Both the position numbers and the translations under genes were made by a program. The notes beneath the pieces are model-generated. The model had not been told where the DNA came from. It saw only the letters and a program-made list of their open reading frames with translations, and ran no database searches. Of a DNA stretch of 64,000 bases, positions 1-8,153 are shown piece by piece. Position 1 is the stretch's first letter, and each line of letters opens with the position of its first letter. Source of the DNA: Anaerolineae bacterium (GTDB taxonomy: Bacteria > Chloroflexota > Anaerolineae > Anaerolineales > Anaerolineaceae); contig JABLWW010000008.1 of assembly GCA_013178295.1 (NCBI GenBank), positions 62,001 through 126,000 of the forward strand. Direction: 5' to 3'.

Positions 1-1
1 T

Positions 2-1513
2 GATCGCAAGTTTGGCTCCCCTACCATTACCCACGATGGGGTTACCGTTGCAAAAGAAATTGAACTGCAAGACCCCTTTGAGAACATGGGAGCGCAGCTT
101 CTCAAAGAAGCAGCCACCAAAACCAATGACATCGCCGGTGACGGCACAACTACCTCCACCGTTCTGGCGCATTCCATCGTTACCGAAGGGCTCAAGACTC
201 TGGCAGCAGGCGCCAATCCGATGCTACTCAAGCGCGGTATCGAAGCTGCTTCCAAAACTGTGGCAGAGGAAATCAAAAAACAAGCTATTAAGATTACGAC
301 CAAAGAAGAGATTGCCAATGTGGCTACCATCTCGGCGCAAGACCGCGCGATTGGTGATCTGATTGCAGAAGTGATGGACAAAGTTGGAAAAGACGGTGTC
401 ATCACGGTCGAAGAGTCAAAGGGTCTTGAGTTTGAGCAGGAGTATGTTGAGGGTATGCAGTTTGACCGCGGCTACATTTCGCCCTACTTCATCACCGATC
501 CTGAGCACATGGAAGCCGTCATCAGCGAGCCCTATATCCTGGTCTATGACAAGAAGATTTCTGCTGCGCAGGACATTGTGCCCGTGCTGGAGAAACTGGT
601 GCAGATTGGCAAGCGCGATTTGGTGATCATCTGCGAAGATGTGGACGGTGAAGCACTGGCAACCCTGGTGCTGAACAAGCTGCGCGGCATGCTCAACGTG
701 CTGGCTGTCAAAGCCCCCGGTTTTGGCGATCGCCGCAAAGCCATGCTGCAGGATATTTCGATCCTGACCGGCGCACAGCTTATCTCTGAGGAAACTGGTC
801 GCAAACTCGAGTCGGTGGCTGTGGCGGACCTTGGCCGCGCCGAAAAGGTTGTCTCCGATAAAGATAACACCACCATCATCGGCGGTAAAGGCGATGAGAA
901 ACAGATCAAAGGACGCATTGAGCAGATTCGCGTCGAAATCGAAAAAACCACCAGCGATTATGATCGCGAAAAATTGCAGGAACGCCTTGCCAAGCTCTCT
1001 GGTGGTGTGGCAATCATCCGCGTGGGTGCCGCAACCGAGACTGAGCTGAAAGAGAAGAAGCACCGTGTCGAGGATGCCCTCTCCGCTACACGCGCGGCAG
1101 TGGAAGAAGGCATTGTACCAGGCGGCGGTGTTGCGTTGATCAACTGTATGCCTGCCCTGGACAAAATCAAGATGGACTACGATGATGAGCAGATCGGTGT
1201 CAACATTGTGCGCAAAGCGCTTGAAGTGCCCATGCGCAAGATTGCCGAAAATGCAGGCAAGGACGGTTCGGTAATTGTCGAGAACGTCCGCCAGCGCCAG
1301 GAAAAGGAAAAGAAGAGCACCGTTGGTTACAATGTCCTGACTGAAGAATATACCGACATGGTCAAGGGCGGTGTGATTGACCCCGCCAAAGTAACCCGCG
1401 GCGCGCTGGAAAATGCCGCTTCCATCGCAGCCATGATCCTGACGACCGAAGCGCTGATCACTGAGATTCCTGAAAAGGAAAAACCCGCTCCGCCTCCCAT
1501 GCCGGAGTACTAA
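2..1513 (+). CDS. groEL: Chaperonin GroEL (60 kDa), 5' end cut off by the window
   Basis: ATP-driven cytosolic folding chamber subunit that works with GroES. The reading frame is open from base 2, giving 503 residues; about 36 N-terminal residues lie outside the window. Diagnostic stretches are visible: the ATP-site motif GDGTTT after NDIA near the start, the apical-domain segment with [17 protein letters not shown], and the equatorial [12 protein letters not shown] near residue 376 of the visible part. The C-terminus ends in a short proline-rich tail (PAPPPMPEY) instead of the Gly-Gly-Met repeats of the E. coli type, so the cavity floor would be different. A strong terminator follows directly, so this is the last gene of its transcript; groES is probably upstream but cannot be seen. 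Identification is certain. Confidence 0.98.
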   Translation, partial: DRKFGSPTITHDGVTVAKEIELQDPFENMGAQLLKEAATKTNDIAGDGTTTSTVLAHSIVTEGLKTLAAGANPMLLKRGIEAASKTVAEEIKKQAIKITTKEEIANVATISAQDRAIGDLIAEVMDKVGKDGVITVEESKGLEFEQEYVEGMQFDRGYISPYFITDPEHMEAVISEPYILVYDKKISAAQDIVPVLEKLVQIGKRDLVIICEDVDGEALATLVLNKLRGMLNVLAVKAPGFGDRRKAMLQDISILTGAQLISEETGRKLESVAVADLGRAEKVVSDKDNTTIIGGKGDEKQIKGRIEQIRVEIEKTTSDYDREKLQERLAKLSGGVAIIRVGAATETELKEKKHRVEDALSATRAAVEEGIVPGGGVALINCMPALDKIKMDYDDEQIGVNIVRKALEVPMRKIAENAGKDGSVIVENVRQRQEKEKKSTVGYNVLTEEYTDMVKGGVIDPAKVTRGALENAASIAAMILTTEALITEIPEKEKPAPPPMPEY

Positions 1514-1526
1514 ATCAGACGTCTTT

Positions 1527-1555
1527 GGGTGGGGCAACAGCCCCACCCATTTTTG
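1527..1555 (+). terminator. Intrinsic terminator of groEL
   Basis: An 8-bp perfect GC stem (GGGTGGGG, loop CAACAG, CCCCACCC) starts 14 bases after the groEL stop and is followed by ATTTTTG. This is a textbook Rho-independent terminator on the + strand. Confidence 0.88.
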
Positions 1556-1564
1556 TTAACTGCC

Positions 1565-2005
1565 CTATAGTCTTCCAAAAAGTCTGGCAAAAAAGCGGTG
1601 AAAGCTGTGAAAGGAGCGCACCGGCTCCTCATAGAGCAGGATACATTTGCCTGCAACCACGTTTATTCCCAGCTGGTGTGCCAGTGAAACAAGTTGCGGT
1701 GAATCGGCACCCATTTGCAGCCATAGATGGCGAATTCCGGCTTGCCCAACCTGACGCACAACGGCTTCGCCTTTTTGCGGTGGAACGCAGACAACGACTC
1801 CTTCCACTTTTCCCTGTAAAGAAAGCACATCCTTATAACAGGGGTCGCCATTGATCTCGTCCATTTCAGGGTGTACCGCATAAACCTCGTATCCGCGCCC
1901 TTTTAGTTCTTTGTAAATTTCGTTGCCAAACTTTTTCCCGCTTCGCGAGACGCCCACCACTGCCATGCGCCTGCATTTCAAAAATTCCTGAACAGCTTCG
2001 TCCAT
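1565..2005 (-). CDS. CoA-binding domain protein (YccU-like)
   Basis: Small cytosolic protein of 146 residues made of a single Rossmann-type CoA_binding_2 domain. The N-terminal AVVGVSRSGKKFGNEIYKEL segment is the nucleotide-binding beta-alpha-beta turn of the family, followed by YEVYAVHPEMDEINGDPCY, a very typical second strand. Members bind CoA in vitro but their cellular role is not known. I chose the ATG at 2005 because AAGGAAAAG lies just upstream; an in-frame TTG at 2026 would add seven residues and has no better ribosome binding site. It is convergent with groEL, with the groEL terminator between them. The family call is firm; the function is open. Confidence 0.85.
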   Translation of the reverse strand: MDEAVQEFLKCRRMAVVGVSRSGKKFGNEIYKELKGRGYEVYAVHPEMDEINGDPCYKDVLSLQGKVEGVVVCVPPQKGEAVVRQVGQAGIRHLWLQMGADSPQLVSLAHQLGINVVAGKCILLYEEPVRSFHSFHRFFARLFGRL

Positions 2006-2065
2006 GATCTTTTCCTTATTAATCAACTTGCCTGGATGGCGGGCTTACACTCGCTTCTAAAGGGG

Positions 2066-2374
2066 TTATGGTCTTGGGCGGCGCGGGGAGGGCTTTTCTA
2101 TATCGGGGGGAGGTGATGTCTTACGCGGGCGTTTGTGGGCGCTTCCAGCATTGGGGCTCAGCAACAGGCTGAGATGATTGAGCGCTTGAGGATCATATTC
2201 GCGGCGTCCACAAACATCACAAATCCATGCCGGAAAGTCAGGCACCGTTACCAACTCCTCACCCAGCCAGGTGAAGTATGTCACATAGCGGCGGTGCATT
2301 TGCCCTGCCTGACATTCACGACAGGGAATGATGCTCTCGCTTAGGTTGGATTTTGGTACACTTCTTCGTATCAC
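2066..2374 (-). CDS. YgiT-type zinc-finger protein
   Basis: A protein of about 102 residues with two CxxC pairs (PCRECQAG and WICDVCGRR) about 30 residues apart, separated by the YFTWLGEELVTVPDFPAW segment typical of YgiT-type zinc fingers, the zinc domain also found at the N-terminus of the antitoxin MqsA. The C-terminal helix-turn-helix of MqsA is absent; instead there is a Pro/Arg/Lys-rich tail. No toxin gene lies beside it, so an antitoxin role is not supported. The start is uncertain: I prefer GTG at 2374, four bases after the lepB stop, since the longer frame would run back into lepB. It is probably co-transcribed with lepB. Confidence 0.7.
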   Translation of the reverse strand: MIRRSVPKSNLSESIIPCRECQAGQMHRRYVTYFTWLGEELVTVPDFPAWICDVCGRREYDPQALNHLSLLLSPNAGSAHKRPRKTSPPPDIEKPSPRRPRP

Positions 2375-2378
2375 TGTA

Positions 2379-2945
2379 TCACTCGTTTGCCGCGCTGACG
2401 ACCAGCGTTGTGTTAAGTACTCGCATTTCATCTAGCGGCCAGTAGATCATCAGGGCGCGCCCGATGACATTCTCCATTGGCACGAATCCCCAGCTGTGTG
2501 AATCGGAGGACTGAGGACGGTTATCTCCCAGCACAAAGAGGTTGTTTTCTGGCACCACCCATTCACCGCTATAGGCAGGTGGGGATGAAATGTAATCTTC
2601 GCTGATGAGATGGTTATTGACAATCAATCGCCCTTCATCAATCTGGATATGGTCGCCTGGTAACCCAATAACCCGTTTGATAAAATCTTCCTGTGGGTTT
2701 TGCGGATACTGAAAAACAATAATGTCCCCCCGGCGCACCTCTCCCAGCCGGTAGGCGAACTTGTTAACTAGAATGAACTCCCCGGGCTGTAAAGTTGGCT
2801 GCATGCTGATATTTTCCACGCGTACCCGGGCGACAACCGTATCAATTAGAAAATAGAGCACAACAGCCAGAATCAGCGTTTGCAGGGTTTCAAGGATAAA
2901 CCCCCGCACAGATGAGGTTCTTGGCCGTGTGGGCTGTTCGGACAT
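2379..2945 (-). CDS. lepB: Signal peptidase I
   Basis: Membrane-bound serine/lysine-dyad protease that removes signal peptides from exported proteins on the outer face of the cytoplasmic membrane. The protein has 188 residues, with one N-terminal membrane segment (about residues 18-38), the catalytic Ser47 in ENISMQPTL and the general-base Lys90 in EDFIKRVIGLPGD. The C-terminal LGDNRPQSSDSHSWGFVP box is also typical. I place the start at ATG 2945 (MSEQPTR), because the 32 residues of the longer reading frame upstream have no family counterpart. It lies about 105 bases downstream of der in the same direction, so it may be in the der operon or have its own promoter. Confidence 0.93.
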   Translation of the reverse strand: MSEQPTRPRTSSVRGFILETLQTLILAVVLYFLIDTVVARVRVENISMQPTLQPGEFILVNKFAYRLGEVRRGDIIVFQYPQNPQEDFIKRVIGLPGDHIQIDEGRLIVNNHLISEDYISSPPAYSGEWVVPENNLFVLGDNRPQSSDSHSWGFVPMENVIGRALMIYWPLDEMRVLNTTLVVSAANE

Positions 2946-3050
2946 TCTGATATCTTCTGTTTTAAATCGCAAATTACAATCTCCGGAGAGCACAACCTGT
3001 AATCGTACCGTCATTATAAATCCGGATAGGGTTTCGGACAAGGGCTTATT

Positions 3051-4412
3051 TTAACGGCGCGGCTTGAGCACAATGCGGATAGGAGTACCAATGAAAGGAT
3101 ATTCTTTGCGAATTTCGTTTTCCAGAAAGCGAAGGTATGTAAAATGTGCCAGCTGTGGATCGTTGACATATACCAGAAACGTCGGGGGATCGTTGCGCAC
3201 CTGAGTGCCGTAATACACCCGCAATGAACGCCCTGTGCGCGAAGTGGGGGCGTGCTTATCCTGAGCGCTGTGAAGAATGCGGTTCAGCTGCGAGGTGCTC
3301 AGGCGTATCAGACGTTCTTCCTGCACGCGCAACGCCATCGGCAACACCTGATCCACCCGCTGCCCCGTCTTTGCGGAGATAAAGAGAACTGGCACATAGC
3401 TCATAAAATTCAGTTCCTGGCGAATGCGTTCAGTATACTGTGTCATCGTGTGTGTGTCTTTGGCAATTGCATCCCACTTGTTGACAACCACCACAGCGCT
3501 TTTCCAGGCTTCCAGAATAAACCCTGCGATGTGTGCGTCTTGTGCCGTAATCCCTTCAATGGCATCAACCAATAGCAAAGTAACATCTGCCCGCTCAATG
3601 GCGCGCATGGAGCGTATCACGCTGTACTTTTCAACGCCCTGTGCAATCTTGCCGCGCCTGCGTATCCCGGCTGTATCAATCAGCAAGACAGGCATACCAT
3701 TGTACTCGATACGGGTATCAACCGCGTCACGGGTGGTGCCAGCAATTGGGCTAACAATGGCGCGTTCCTCGCCAGCCAGTCGGTTTAACAGACTGGATTT
3801 CCCCACATTCGGCTTGCCTACGATTGCAATTTTGACGGCGGCATCTTCAGGCGCTTCTAACCGGGGAACAAAGCTGCTGACCAGCGCATCCAACAAATCC
3901 CCTGTTTCCATTCCGTGCAGGGCAGAAATGGGATAAGGATCCCCCATTCCCAGTTCGTAAAACTGTGCCACTTGCTGACGCAGATACTCGTTATCCACTT
4001 TGTTAACCACCAGAATAACTGGCGGGAAAAGCTTGCCCCCCTCTTTACGCTGTTTGCTGCGCAGGATTTGTGCGATCTCTTTATCTGCTGGCGTGACTCC
4101 TGCTGTTGCATCCGTCATAAAAAGCACAACATCCGCTTCTTCGATGGCAAGCTCTGCCTGCAGGCGAATCTGGCGGATATAGTCAGCAGATCCCAAGGAC
4201 AACGGTGTCTTGCCGCCGCCTGTGGGGTCAATTCCCCCGGTGTCTATGAGATCAAAGGGGATGCCATTCCATTCTGTCTGAGCAAACAGGCGGTCGCGGG
4301 TTGTGCCAGGGATGTCATCTACAATTGCAAGAGGCTCACCTGCTAAACGATTAAACAGGGTGCTTTTGCCGACATTTGGGCGCCCAAGCAGGGCAACGAC
4401 TGGTTTATTCAT
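3051..4412 (-). CDS. der: Ribosome-assembly GTPase Der (EngA)
   Basis: Essential GTPase with two tandem G domains and a C-terminal KH-like domain, needed for maturation of the 50S ribosomal subunit. The protein has 453 residues, normal for the family. The first P-loop GRPNVGKST is at residues 10-18 with DTGG (switch II) after it. The second G domain has GKPNVGKSS, DTAGIRRRGK and NKWD. The final ~100 residues contain the KH-like part ending in PIRIVLKPRR. Its start is six bases from the cdaR stop, so it belongs to the coaE-cdaA-cdaR-der operon. Identification is certain. Confidence 0.97.
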   Translation of the reverse strand: MNKPVVALLGRPNVGKSTLFNRLAGEPLAIVDDIPGTTRDRLFAQTEWNGIPFDLIDTGGIDPTGGGKTPLSLGSADYIRQIRLQAELAIEEADVVLFMTDATAGVTPADKEIAQILRSKQRKEGGKLFPPVILVVNKVDNEYLRQQVAQFYELGMGDPYPISALHGMETGDLLDALVSSFVPRLEAPEDAAVKIAIVGKPNVGKSSLLNRLAGEERAIVSPIAGTTRDAVDTRIEYNGMPVLLIDTAGIRRRGKIAQGVEKYSVIRSMRAIERADVTLLLVDAIEGITAQDAHIAGFILEAWKSAVVVVNKWDAIAKDTHTMTQYTERIRQELNFMSYVPVLFISAKTGQRVDQVLPMALRVQEERLIRLSTSQLNRILHSAQDKHAPTSRTGRSLRVYYGTQVRNDPPTFLVYVNDPQLAHFTYLRFLENEIRKEYPFIGTPIRIVLKPRR

Positions 4413-4418
4413 AATGTT

Positions 4419-5666
4419 TTACTTTGGCTTCGGTGTAGGCGTGGCTTCCTGAATCACTATTTCGATGGAGGCGGGCAAAATCGAGTCAACCTTCACATCC
4501 TTTTGCTTAAGTTCCACAATAGGAATGCGCTGGAATGTGCCTGTACCCTGATCTGCCATATTGATAAACACTCGAATATCTCTTGCCATGAGGGTGTCTA
4601 GAACAGGTAAAGGACCAGAGAGAATAACATCTACAGTCTCAGGAGAGATTTTGATAGTTTTGTCTTCGGGTACGCCAACAATTTCAACGGGTATGTTCTC
4701 GATGGTCAGGCTGCCCTCAATGGTGGCAATCCCCACTTGAACCTGAACCAGCGACTCGCCCACCACCGAAACCCCTGGCGGCAGGTTAAGTGGCATGTTG
4801 GCATCCAGGTCGTCCTTTGCGCCACTCAAGTCGAGGGTAGCTGTTTCCACATAGCCGGGGAGTTGTTCGACCAGCTTTGGGTCGGAGGAAAACACCGTTA
4901 CGGCAGGTGGGAAGACCGAAATGTTGGTTACACGATAGCCAGTTGCCAGCTGTCCGCCGAGCACCGCTTTGACAACCACATTGCGATAACCGCCGCGCTG
5001 TTTGATGTTCAAGGTAACATTGACTGACTTGGGGGTAATGGAGATATCTTTAACCTCGCGTTCATTGGCATCCACAGCCTTGAGGTCTATGGATCGGCTG
5101 ATGGTGGAGTTTGCCTGGCTGATATTTAACTCGGCACGCACTTCCTGCACCTGACGCACAAGCGATTCGGGACCCGTGATGATAACGCTGGTCTGGCTCA
5201 AATAGGGCGTATCTGTCTCAAAACCAATGGCAACTTCACCAACCCGTAGCAAACGCACTGGCATGGTGCGGTTAGCAATTGCCTCCAGGGTTACATTCAG
5301 CGTGCAAGGTGTACAGGTAACAATTTCGATTGGGCGTACGCCAATCTGTATCTGGACATTAACCCTGTGTAAACCGGCTTCCAGCCCAGAAAGGTCAAGA
5401 ATCGCCCGGATGGGTGTCTGTTCGCGCAGAAGACGGTTCCAAACAGAGTTGGGGGCACTTAATGTTAGATTGACTTGTTCTGGTATTTGCCCGGTGATGA
5501 CCAGCCCCGAATCCTGACCAATGATCTCGATAGGCACCGGGCGCGGATACACGCGCTCCTGGGTCGGATCGGAGGCAGTAACAGCCGTAACCCAAACGGC
5601 TATTGCCATGATGAGTGAAAGTATAACCGTTGGCAAGACACGGAAAATAAAACGGAATACTCTCAA
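4419..5666 (-). CDS. cdaR: YbbR-domain protein, putative CdaA regulator CdaR
   Basis: A 415-residue protein with one N-terminal membrane helix (about residues 8-30) and a long extracytoplasmic part made of repeated YbbR domains of about 80-90 residues. Recurrent patterns are PEQVNLTLSAP, PKSVNVTLNIK and PETVDVILSGP. In Firmicutes, CdaR binds and modulates the diadenylate cyclase CdaA, and the same pairing is present here. The start is TTG at 5666: AGGAGGG lies 6-7 bases upstream and the codon overlaps the cdaA stop as TTGA, implying translational coupling. The C-terminus is a short Thr/Pro/Lys-rich tail. Domain content is clear; the regulatory role is inferred from context. Confidence 0.88.
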   Translation of the reverse strand: MRVFRFIFRVLPTVILSLIMAIAVWVTAVTASDPTQERVYPRPVPIEIIGQDSGLVITGQIPEQVNLTLSAPNSVWNRLLREQTPIRAILDLSGLEAGLHRVNVQIQIGVRPIEIVTCTPCTLNVTLEAIANRTMPVRLLRVGEVAIGFETDTPYLSQTSVIITGPESLVRQVQEVRAELNISQANSTISRSIDLKAVDANEREVKDISITPKSVNVTLNIKQRGGYRNVVVKAVLGGQLATGYRVTNISVFPPAVTVFSSDPKLVEQLPGYVETATLDLSGAKDDLDANMPLNLPPGVSVVGESLVQVQVGIATIEGSLTIENIPVEIVGVPEDKTIKISPETVDVILSGPLPVLDTLMARDIRVFINMADQGTGTFQRIPIVELKQKDVKVDSILPASIEIVIQEATPTPKPK

Positions 5667-6547
5667 CTCTTACCCTCCTGACGATAATTTTGCTGATGAT
5701 TGCGAAATATCCTGCCAAAGATACCCGGTGTTGGCTGAGATGCGGCTGGCGAGCGGTAGAACGCCAGAAGGATATTTTCAAGCCGCTCGGTATCCAGGCG
5801 TCGGATCATACGCCCCCCATGTGCTACCGAAATTGAGCCGGTCTCTTCGGAAACAACCACCGCGATGGCATCGCTGGCTTCGGAAATACCCAGCGCAGCA
5901 CGGTGACGTAGCCCCATCTGCCGGTCAGGGGTGCGGTTGAGGATGCCGCTCGCAGAGAGCGGCATCACACACGAAGCTGCTGCCACCTTCATGTCGGACA
6001 CAATCACTGCACCGTCATGTAAAGGTGTGTTGGGGTAAAAGATTTGCAACAAAAGCTCCGGGGTTACGCGAGCATCCAGCCGCACACCAGTTTTAATATA
6101 GTCTCTGAGCGAGTCGCCGCGCTGCAAAACAATTAGTGCGCCGTGCTGACGAGAAGCCAGCCTTCCAGAAGCAGCAACCACTGCCTTGATGGTGTTGAGC
6201 ATTTCCTGCGTGGTGGGCGCGTTGATTTTTACAAAGGGTTCTGCACCCGCTCTGCCAAGTTTTTCGAGTCCGCGGCGAATCTCAGGTGCAAAAATTACCG
6301 GAATTGCCAGAAGCAACGCAGGGAGAGTGGTTCGTATCAACCAGGAAAAACCGGGCAGGGGCGCCAGGTTAGAGAGCAGACCGAGCACAATCACCAGAAA
6401 GATCACCCCGCGCAAGAGGGTCATCGCTTGCGTTTCACGCACAACCCATAACAATGCAAAGAAGATGGACGCTACCAGCAGGATGTCCAGCACACTCAAC
6501 CATGTGAGGCGCTGAAAGAGAAAGGAAATATCTCCCAAGATATCCAT
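5663..6547 (-). CDS. cdaA: Diadenylate cyclase CdaA (c-di-AMP synthase)
   Basis: Membrane enzyme that condenses two ATP into cyclic di-AMP, the second messenger controlling potassium, turgor and cell-wall homeostasis. The 294-residue protein has three membrane helices in the first ~90 residues followed by the cytosolic DAC domain. Both signature motifs are present: LHDGAVIV (DGA motif) near residue 177 and MGLRHRAALGISE (RHR motif) near residue 215. The linker FAPEIRRGLEKLGR is typical of the family. It is four bases downstream of coaE and overlaps cdaR, so synthase and regulator are made together. Confidence 0.95.
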   Translation of the reverse strand: MDILGDISFLFQRLTWLSVLDILLVASIFFALLWVVRETQAMTLLRGVIFLVIVLGLLSNLAPLPGFSWLIRTTLPALLLAIPVIFAPEIRRGLEKLGRAGAEPFVKINAPTTQEMLNTIKAVVAASGRLASRQHGALIVLQRGDSLRDYIKTGVRLDARVTPELLLQIFYPNTPLHDGAVIVSDMKVAAASCVMPLSASGILNRTPDRQMGLRHRAALGISEASDAIAVVVSEETGSISVAHGGRMIRRLDTERLENILLAFYRSPAASQPTPGIFGRIFRNHQQNYRQEGKS

Positions 6548-6551
6548 ATCA

Positions 6552-7700
6552 CTAAATCGGTCTTAAAACGCGATCCTGACGAAGCTGCTTGAAATATAAC
6601 ACAGTGTCAGGTTGAAAAGATTCGCGCGCTGCCTCTTGCCAGGCTTGCACGTCCAGAGCTTCGATCTCGCGGCGCTCGTAACCAAGAGTTTGCCACACAT
6701 CAGCAAGCTGTTGATACATTGATGGGACAAATACCAGCGACGCCTCACATTGCAAATCCTGTGAGGCGCGCTCCATTTCATTGATCAGCACGGGAATAGC
6801 TTCGGTTGCCGCCACTTGTGGAGAAATCACCATGTCCATCGTGCGCGCAACCAGGTTCTCCACCTGCCAGCCGATCAATCCCACAAGTTTTTGCCCCATC
6901 TCGAGCAACAAAAAAGCTTTTTCGCCATAGGCAATCAAAATGTCGCCCGGCTGATACATTCGGGCTGGTGTTCGTGTGCGGTTAAGGAAATCTGCAATTT
7001 CCTTTGCATGACGGGGTTTGGCGCGTAGCACGTTCATTGCCTCCGCTCCGGGCGCTGCCGGTCGCCGAAAAACCAATGTGGATGGGCCGTTGTCTAGCGA
7101 GGGTGATAACCTTTCCCACGCCGCAGCCACCTGACGCCAGGTATCCTCGATATCCTTCTCATTATTGATGACCACATGGGCGGCAGATAACTTTAGCTCT
7201 TGAGACGGCTGTGCATCCATCCTTTGGCGGGCTTCCAGTTCACTCATCTTGCGGAAGCTCATCAAACGGTTGAGCTGGACATCTGAGGGGGAATAGGTGA
7301 CCCAAATGCTGTCACACAATGCTCCCATCCCCGATTCGATCAGCTTGATTGCCTCAATCACAACCACCTGTTGCTTGATGCGCCGAATCAGATAGTCCAC
7401 CGCCTGGATCACCAGCGGGTGAATGATCTGTTCGAGTTTTTTTAAAGCTTCCGGATCGGAAAACACAACTTTGCCCAGTTTAGAGCGGTCAATCTCTCCA
7501 TCTGGGGCGAGCAGCCAATTCCCAAAAGTATCTAGAACGGGTTGAAACCCCGGCGCGCCTTTGCTGATTGCGCGATGGGCAAGCGCATCCGCATCAATAC
7601 CATACGCGCCGAGTTGCTCCAGCATCTTTCGCACGACGCTTTTTCCCGTTGCGATGTTACCGGTTAGACCAATAATAAACTTACCCGCCCACTTGCTCAC
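6552..7700 (-). CDS. coaE: Dephospho-CoA kinase fused to an acetyltransferase-like domain
   Basis: Residues 1-200 are dephospho-CoA kinase, the last step of CoA synthesis (ATP phosphorylates the 3'-OH of dephospho-CoA): P-loop GNIATGKS at residues 14-21, then YGIDADALAH, and the lid region with R residues in SFRKMSELEARQRMDAQ. Residues ~235-382 are extra. They resemble a GNAT fold (RAKPRHAKEIADFLNRTR at the start, LVGLIGWQVENLVARTMDMVISP for the core strands, then LADVWQTLGYERRE), but I see no clear acetyl-CoA loop. Ordinary CoaE is about 200 residues. Start: GTG 7700, preceded by AGGAG at five bases. It heads the operon, with a good promoter upstream. Confidence 0.88.
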   Translation of the reverse strand: MSKWAGKFIIGLTGNIATGKSVVRKMLEQLGAYGIDADALAHRAISKGAPGFQPVLDTFGNWLLAPDGEIDRSKLGKVVFSDPEALKKLEQIIHPLVIQAVDYLIRRIKQQVVVIEAIKLIESGMGALCDSIWVTYSPSDVQLNRLMSFRKMSELEARQRMDAQPSQELKLSAAHVVINNEKDIEDTWRQVAAAWERLSPSLDNGPSTLVFRRPAAPGAEAMNVLRAKPRHAKEIADFLNRTRTPARMYQPGDILIAYGEKAFLLLEMGQKLVGLIGWQVENLVARTMDMVISPQVAATEAIPVLINEMERASQDLQCEASLVFVPSMYQQLADVWQTLGYERREIEALDVQAWQEAARESFQPDTVLYFKQLRQDRVLRPI

Positions 7701-7752
7701 AATAACTCCTAAAGATGTATAATTGGCATTCCCAGCGCACCTAAGCGTATCA

Positions 7753-7781
7753 ATTGTAGTCTTGCATGGCAGGATTGTCAA
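7753..7781 (-). promoter_or_regulatory. Sigma-70-type promoter of the coaE-cdaA-cdaR-der operon
   Basis: On the minus strand, TTGACA (7776-7781) and TACAAT (7753-7758) are separated by exactly 17 bases. Transcription would start near 7746, giving a leader of about 45 bases to the GTG of coaE. It lies back to back with the tRNA-Phe promoter. Confidence 0.8.
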
Positions 7782-7825
7782 ACACTGCGAAAGCTGATCA
7801 CATTTTAACATCCAAAAATCGCAGC

Positions 7826-7854
7826 TTGACAAGTGGAGAGGATGCAGTTAAAAT
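7826..7854 (+). promoter_or_regulatory. Promoter of tRNA-Phe
   Basis: TTGACA (7826-7831), a 17-base spacer and TAAAAT (7849-7854). The predicted start near 7861 is about five bases before the mature tRNA. Confidence 0.8.
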
Positions 7855-7865
7855 CCGATGCACAT

Positions 7866-7938
7866 GCCGAGATAGCTCAGTTGGTAGAGCACGCGACTGA
7901 AAATTGCGGTGTCGACAGTTCGATCCTGTCTCTCGGCA
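7866..7938 (+). tRNA. tRNA-Phe (GAA)
   Basis: A 73-base cloverleaf. Acceptor GCCGAGA pairs with TCTCGGC; the D arm is GCTC-AGTTGGTA-GAGC; the anticodon stem CGCGA/TTGCG holds the loop CTGAAAA with anticodon GAA; the T arm is GACAG-TTCGATC-CTGTC. Discriminator base is A, and CCA is not encoded. A short T-rich stretch follows. Confidence 0.97.
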
Positions 7939-8000
7939 TATTTTTATTTAATGGGCGTTTTTTTGTTTGCAAAAAACGATGCGGGTAAGTCGCACTTTTA

Positions 8001-8028
8001 TTGACAATCGTTGTGTTTTAAGTACAAT
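8001..8028 (+). promoter_or_regulatory. Promoter for the aminotransferase-exporter pair
   Basis: TTGACA (8001-8006), a 16-base spacer and TACAAT (8023-8028). Start near 8035, leaving a leader of about 120 bases before the ATG at 8154. The leader includes a 19-codon frame (8052-8111) without a clear ribosome binding site. The rest of the 7939-8153 gap shows nothing else I can name. Confidence 0.75.
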
Positions 8029-8153
8029 GTTACCAATGTGAGGCGTGTTGCGATGCTCTCATATCTGGCGCATTCCCTTGGGGTAGGCGTTGGGGAGAAG
8101 ATGAACCTTTGAGGAATGTTTTTTGTAAAGGAGTTGACTAACAACAGTTCATC

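Noticed and set aside
416-1546. Long minus-strand open frame (376 codons) antisense to groEL
   Set aside because: It is opposite a certain gene, has low-complexity His/Leu/Phe-rich composition and no ribosome binding site; it is a shadow of biased codons.
2066-2374. Antitoxin of a toxin-antitoxin pair
   Set aside because: The zinc finger resembles the MqsA N-terminus, but there is no toxin gene and no helix-turn-helix part.
7956-7978. Terminator after tRNA-Phe formed by CGTTTTTT / AAAAAACG
   Set aside because: The stem is almost all A-T with no GC clamp and would be weak; the T-rich stretch right after the tRNA may be enough, but I cannot support a specific hairpin.
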